Notes under the pieces: model-generated
Databases searched by the model: none
Seen by the model: the letters and a program-made list of their open reading frames with translations, nothing else
Told to the model about the DNA's origin: nothing
Shown: positions 61,446-64,000 of the stretch, one piece after another
Layout of the letters: each line of letters starts with the position of its first letter
Position numbering within the stretch: position 1 is the first letter of the stretch
Source: Melampsora larici-populina 98AG31
Lineage: Eukaryota; Basidiomycota; Pucciniomycetes; Pucciniales; Melampsoraceae
Direction of reading: 5' to 3'
DNA: 64,000 nucleotides
Assembly: GCF_000204055.1 (NCBI RefSeq)
Contig: NW_006768874.1
Coordinates: 56,208 to 120,207 of the forward strand
Position numbers and translations under genes: made by a program

Positions 61446-63149
61446 TCATTTAGATAAATTCATGTCTTCGCTATCTATGATGACAATCTTTGGCGAGCTG
61501 CTCGGATTATATGGTCCGGCGCTCGCTGCGATCCTTGTCGGACAGGCTGGGCTGAAGGGGTGATGTATGACGTCTTTTGGATTTGATGCAAAGAAGGCTT
61601 TAAGACTGGTTAAAGGCTCCAATGATACCTTCTTCCTGGCACATGCTGTGCACTTCATGTCGGTCTTCCCCTTTTCTGGACAACTGTGTGAATGGTGCTT
61701 ATCCCCACAGAATGGGCAGATAGGATCCATCGGGCAAGAAGGCGCGGTGTGGCCCACCTTTTGGCAGTTATAGCACCTGCGTGGGGGAGGTCCGCTCCGG
61801 AAGGTAAGATGCTTGCCTCGACCGTGCCATATTTTGTTGGATACACATTTTTGTGCTTCTTCTTCAGTTTTCAGACCTATCAATAAGGACGAGTGTCTCT
61901 TGTTTGAATCTTCTAGGACTTTTGGGTTTAGCCATCTGACAAAAAGCATGTTTTTGAGGAGATCTCCGTTGCATACTTGGAGCTCCTCAACATGGTCTTG
62001 GACATTTGGGTCAAATGTTGTCGAGATGCCATTGACAATAATTTCATGGCGTGCTTCTTTCATTTTCATTGTCTTTGAAACGCTATGAATCCACGTTTTA
62101 GGCATTTCTTTTACCTTCGTGGCGAGAGCTGCAGTTTCAAAATATAAGTCTATATCATTTGAAGGGTGGTGTCTGACACTCTTTATTTCAATGGCTGCCT
62201 CTTCGTCTGGTTTGAGCTTGATTTCATACGCTCTGAATACCCTGTTGAGCTCATGAATTAGCTTCGCATTTGACAGGCCGGGATATGCGATCTCCGATCC
62301 TGGTTCATGTACTAGCGTGACGACATTGGTTGGTCGCGCTTTTGGTGTTAGTTTAGGCGGTTGGGCTTTTGGTTTATTGGCCTGTTGGCCCACTGTTGTG
62401 TTAGTGGTGGCGTGTTTGGACGCCGCTAGTGCGTAAGAAGGGACTGTTAGTCCCTTCTTTTGTTGTTGTTTTGGCTGTAGGTTTTCTACCACTGAGGTTA
62501 GATATGACATCTGTTCGGTGAGTGCTGATAACGTATCATCGGTAGCCCTACCCTTGAATATGATGGGTCGACTCTTGGTATTTGATCCCGCAAGAGCTTC
62601 TGGGGTCGTGAATTTGCGGCGAGCGTCTTCGAGCATAACTTGGTCGTAGACAGCTCCCGTTAGAACCAGAATGTCGGCCGCAGTTCCAACATCGATTGAT
62701 GTTTTCTGGGCTTGTTTTGACTTGTTCGCAAGCGGCAAGCCGGCTTTAACGACCTCCAAGAGCTTACTAACCATCTCCTTGAGAGTTCGGTTTTCAGTTC
62801 CTCCTGGGAAGAGATTCTGCATGTGGTTTGTCCTAGGACTCCCCGTTAACTCAGACGCTTGGTCTGCTGCGATCGTGCCAGGTGTGTCCGTTCTGGACCT
62901 TTTCTTTGCAAAGTTTCCTAAGTCCGAAGATTGAATCGAGGGAGACTGAGAGGCTCCTTGACCAAAGCTAGCGTTGTCGAACTTGAGAGGGGGAATGGTT
63001 TTGGGAGGTGGGATGGTTGCAGTCCATTTAGACTGTTCTTGGGGTCCGATTGGGTTGATAAACGCGTTGGACGCGTCGCGAGTTGCAGGAATGTTCTTTG
63101 GAACATTCTGTTTCTCCTGACCCGTATCCGGCGCGTCGTCGAGCTCCAT
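61446..63149 (-). CDS. LINE-2 ORF1: gag-like nucleic-acid-binding protein
   Basis: An uninterrupted 567-codon frame. The N-terminal 230 residues are Ser/Pro/Lys-rich and hydrophilic. The middle (about 270-440) is a folded region with EPGSEIAYPGLSNAKLIHEL and FVRWLNPKVLEDS, similar in layout to the corresponding part of LINE-1 ORF1 (EPFKGMKN, SVKWLKHP). A zinc knuckle CX2CX4HX4C starts at Cys459 (CYNCQKVGHTAPSC), followed by CPFCGDKHHSHSC and CTAC. It should bind element RNA. The stop overlaps the ORF2 start (ATGA at 61449-61446). This frame is intact, so the copy could still supply ORF1 protein. Confidence 0.88.
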   Translation of the reverse strand: MELDDAPDTGQEKQNVPKNIPATRDASNAFINPIGPQEQSKWTATIPPPKTIPPLKFDNASFGQGASQSPSIQSSDLGNFAKKRSRTDTPGTIAADQASELTGSPRTNHMQNLFPGGTENRTLKEMVSKLLEVVKAGLPLANKSKQAQKTSIDVGTAADILVLTGAVYDQVMLEDARRKFTTPEALAGSNTKSRPIIFKGRATDDTLSALTEQMSYLTSVVENLQPKQQQKKGLTVPSYALAASKHATTNTTVGQQANKPKAQPPKLTPKARPTNVVTLVHEPGSEIAYPGLSNAKLIHELNRVFRAYEIKLKPDEEAAIEIKSVRHHPSNDIDLYFETAALATKVKEMPKTWIHSVSKTMKMKEARHEIIVNGISTTFDPNVQDHVEELQVCNGDLLKNMLFVRWLNPKVLEDSNKRHSSLLIGLKTEEEAQKCVSNKIWHGRGKHLTFRSGPPPRRCYNCQKVGHTAPSCPMDPICPFCGDKHHSHSCPEKGKTDMKCTACARKKVSLEPLTSLKAFFASNPKDVIHHPFSPACPTRIAASAGPYNPSSSPKIVIIDSEDMNLSK

Positions 63150-63296
63150 GTCGACCGTTATCGCGTGGAAGAGGTGATTCGAAAGTGCGAAAAAAGTTAG
63201 GATAATCGATTTTTGAAATTTGGACGAATGCTTGCGCAGTCACGGACCGGGTCACGTGACAAGTTGCGAATTCGTGGTAAAAGACAGAAATCTCTC

Positions 63297-63472
63297 AATG
63301 CAGATTTAATGCAGAAAAATGCAGATTTAATGTAGATTTAATGCACTTTTAATCATTTTTTGAATTAAATGTAATCATTTTTCACCGCGGAGAAACACAT
63401 TATATTTGCAGTGTTATGAACGAAGAATTGAATGAGGCTTGTATTGATTGTTTGGAATTATGATGGAATGGT
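63297..63472. repeat. Right copy of the 176-bp LINE target duplication
   Basis: Same sequence and length as 56775-56950. It begins at the last base of the LINE 5' end and contains the right end of the MITE without its left end, so it arose by duplication of the target after the MITE was already present. Confidence 0.9.
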
Positions 63473-64000
63473 GGGAATGGATGAGTCTGTTACGCGGTTT
63501 ATATACCCGAAGCCTTGTGTTTTTTGCAAGATCATCAATCAGCTATCGTACAAGAGCGCCATTCTTGGAGAATTGAAGAAATGAACAAAAGTGCAAAAAA
63601 TGGATACATCTGGCCGTTAGAAAGCCAAAGGGAAAGTTAGACTTCTTGGTATGCTGCACTCCGTTAGAATTCTGCTCAGTTCCAATCTATCGAGATTTGC
63701 TTGAAAACTTCTTGATTTTCAAAAAAAAATTGTTCAGCATTTGTTGTAGGCTCACTCCGTCCCATCCAAACATCAATGGCTTTTCAAACCCTTTCAGTAT
63801 TTGTCTGGTAGAATGGCACAGTCAACAAAGCGATCATTCTTGAGTGCCTATGTTGAACAACTGCGATCTTGTTGAAGTGAAAGGAAAAAAACACTGACCG
63901 AGCTATCTGGACAACATGCAAAATGAAGGACTTTGTTTAGAAAACAAACTCTCAAGTTTTATCCGCTTAGAGTGAGGAGAAAGGTCATTTATGTTAAAAA
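63473..64000. other. Displaced upstream region of paralogue 2
   Basis: The sequence matches the upstream region of paralogue 1 (about 54400-54780), so before the LINE insertion it lay just upstream of the gene at 56631. No gene is supported here; the 65-codon frame at 63646-63843 has no features. Confidence 0.6.

Larger units (their letters stand above)
57146..61449 (-). pseudogene. LINE-2 ORF2: endonuclease, reverse transcriptase, RNase H; insertion and one stop
   Basis: Leaving out the 360-bp insertion and one copy of its 5-bp duplication, this is one 1313-codon frame. Endonuclease: LQLNCHRS, ALQEPH, TDANLHSPVWNP, TIDLVWVN, FSDHQSL. Reverse transcriptase: SAYRPIALLITLSKIFEKLL, LFADVKSAFPSVHHPRL, HGLPQGSPLSPLLYPLY and catalytic FIDD (LGFIDDVVLL). 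RNase H: FTDGSR, YQAEYRGVQLGL, LLDNQSVI, RWCPGHAGVHGNEIVDEIA. A tail with CDCQEGVETVEHYLFMC follows. TGA at 58445-58447 lies between the RT and RNase H parts, at a place where related elements commonly have Arg (not verifiable here). The start codon overlaps the stop of ORF1 as ATGA, which suits termination-reinitiation. The protein would nick the target DNA and copy element RNA in place. Confidence 0.92.
56951..63296 (-). mobile_element. Full-length LINE (Tad/I-type, with RNase H), LINE-2
   Basis: Second non-LTR element on the minus strand, with poly-A end at 56951 (plus-strand T-run) and 5' end at 63296. It lies between two 176-bp direct repeats. It encodes ORF1 (567 aa) and ORF2 (1313 codons), which overlap by ATGA, plus a 147-bp leader and a 195-bp trailer. 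It is related to LINE-1 in domain order but clearly a different family: ORF1 is longer and protein sequences are diverged. ORF2 is broken by a 360-bp insertion and by one TGA. Confidence 0.93.

Noticed and set aside
1..64000. tRNA, rRNA or CRISPR features
   Set aside because: No B-box-like GGTTCGAATCC with a matching cloverleaf, no rRNA core sequence and no spaced repeat array was seen by reading.

Overview
The window looks like a transposon-rich stretch of a basidiomycete fungal chromosome, most likely a rust fungus (Pucciniales, Melampsora-like). The organism is inferred, not read directly. The evidence is: genes with many short GT-AG introns of about 45-110 bp, low GC between genes, several predicted secreted proteins of unknown family, Tad/I-type LINEs with RNase H, a Ty1/copia element, and a Mutator-like element carrying an OTU protease-like domain. 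No rRNA, tRNA or CRISPR array was recognised.

Layout. 0-1.7 kb: flank with a truncated relic of a gene that lies intact at 12 kb. 1.7-7.6 kb: full-length LINE on the minus strand (LINE-1 here), with a 13-bp target duplication. 9.6-10.4 kb: small four-exon gene of unknown function. 12.1-14.8 kb: ten-exon coiled-coil gene. 14.8-20.6 kb: AT-rich gene-poor stretch plus a GC-richer island. 20.65-25.97 kb: complete copia element with identical 234-bp LTRs and a 5-bp target duplication, its pol broken by two frameshifts. 26.3-28.5 kb: secreted GH27-like protein that seems to lack the catalytic Asp. 29.2-31.0 kb (minus): secreted protein built from duplicated exon pairs. 31.9-34.9 kb: CorA/Alr1/Mnr2-type Mg2+ transporter. 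35.9-36.4 kb: small secreted-protein gene with an early stop. 36.6-41.9 kb: very large (1519 aa) secreted protein with symmetric phase-1 exons. 43.7-49.4 kb: Mutator-like element with TIRs, 8-bp target duplication and a transposase-OTU fusion. 50.7-52.4 kb: branched-chain aminotransferase. 53.1-56.6 kb (minus): two tandem paralogues of an unrecognised family. 56.7-63.5 kb: a MITE and a second full-length LINE (LINE-2 here) inserted in the upstream region of the second paralogue; LINE-2 has a 176-bp target duplication and carries a 360-bp LTR-like insertion.

The cellular genes do not form a pathway. Two are housekeeping (Mg2+ transport, branched-chain amino acid metabolism) and the rest are secreted or lineage-specific genes among mobile elements, as is typical of effector-bearing parts of rust genomes. 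The strongest points for follow-up are the 176-bp LINE target duplication, the transposase-OTU fusion, the repeated TGA stops at likely former CGA codons, the exon-duplication architecture of the two large secreted proteins, and the GH27-like protein with a lost nucleophile. Gene models were spliced by hand from GT-AG sites and reading-frame continuity, so exon ends are good hypotheses rather than transcript-proven.
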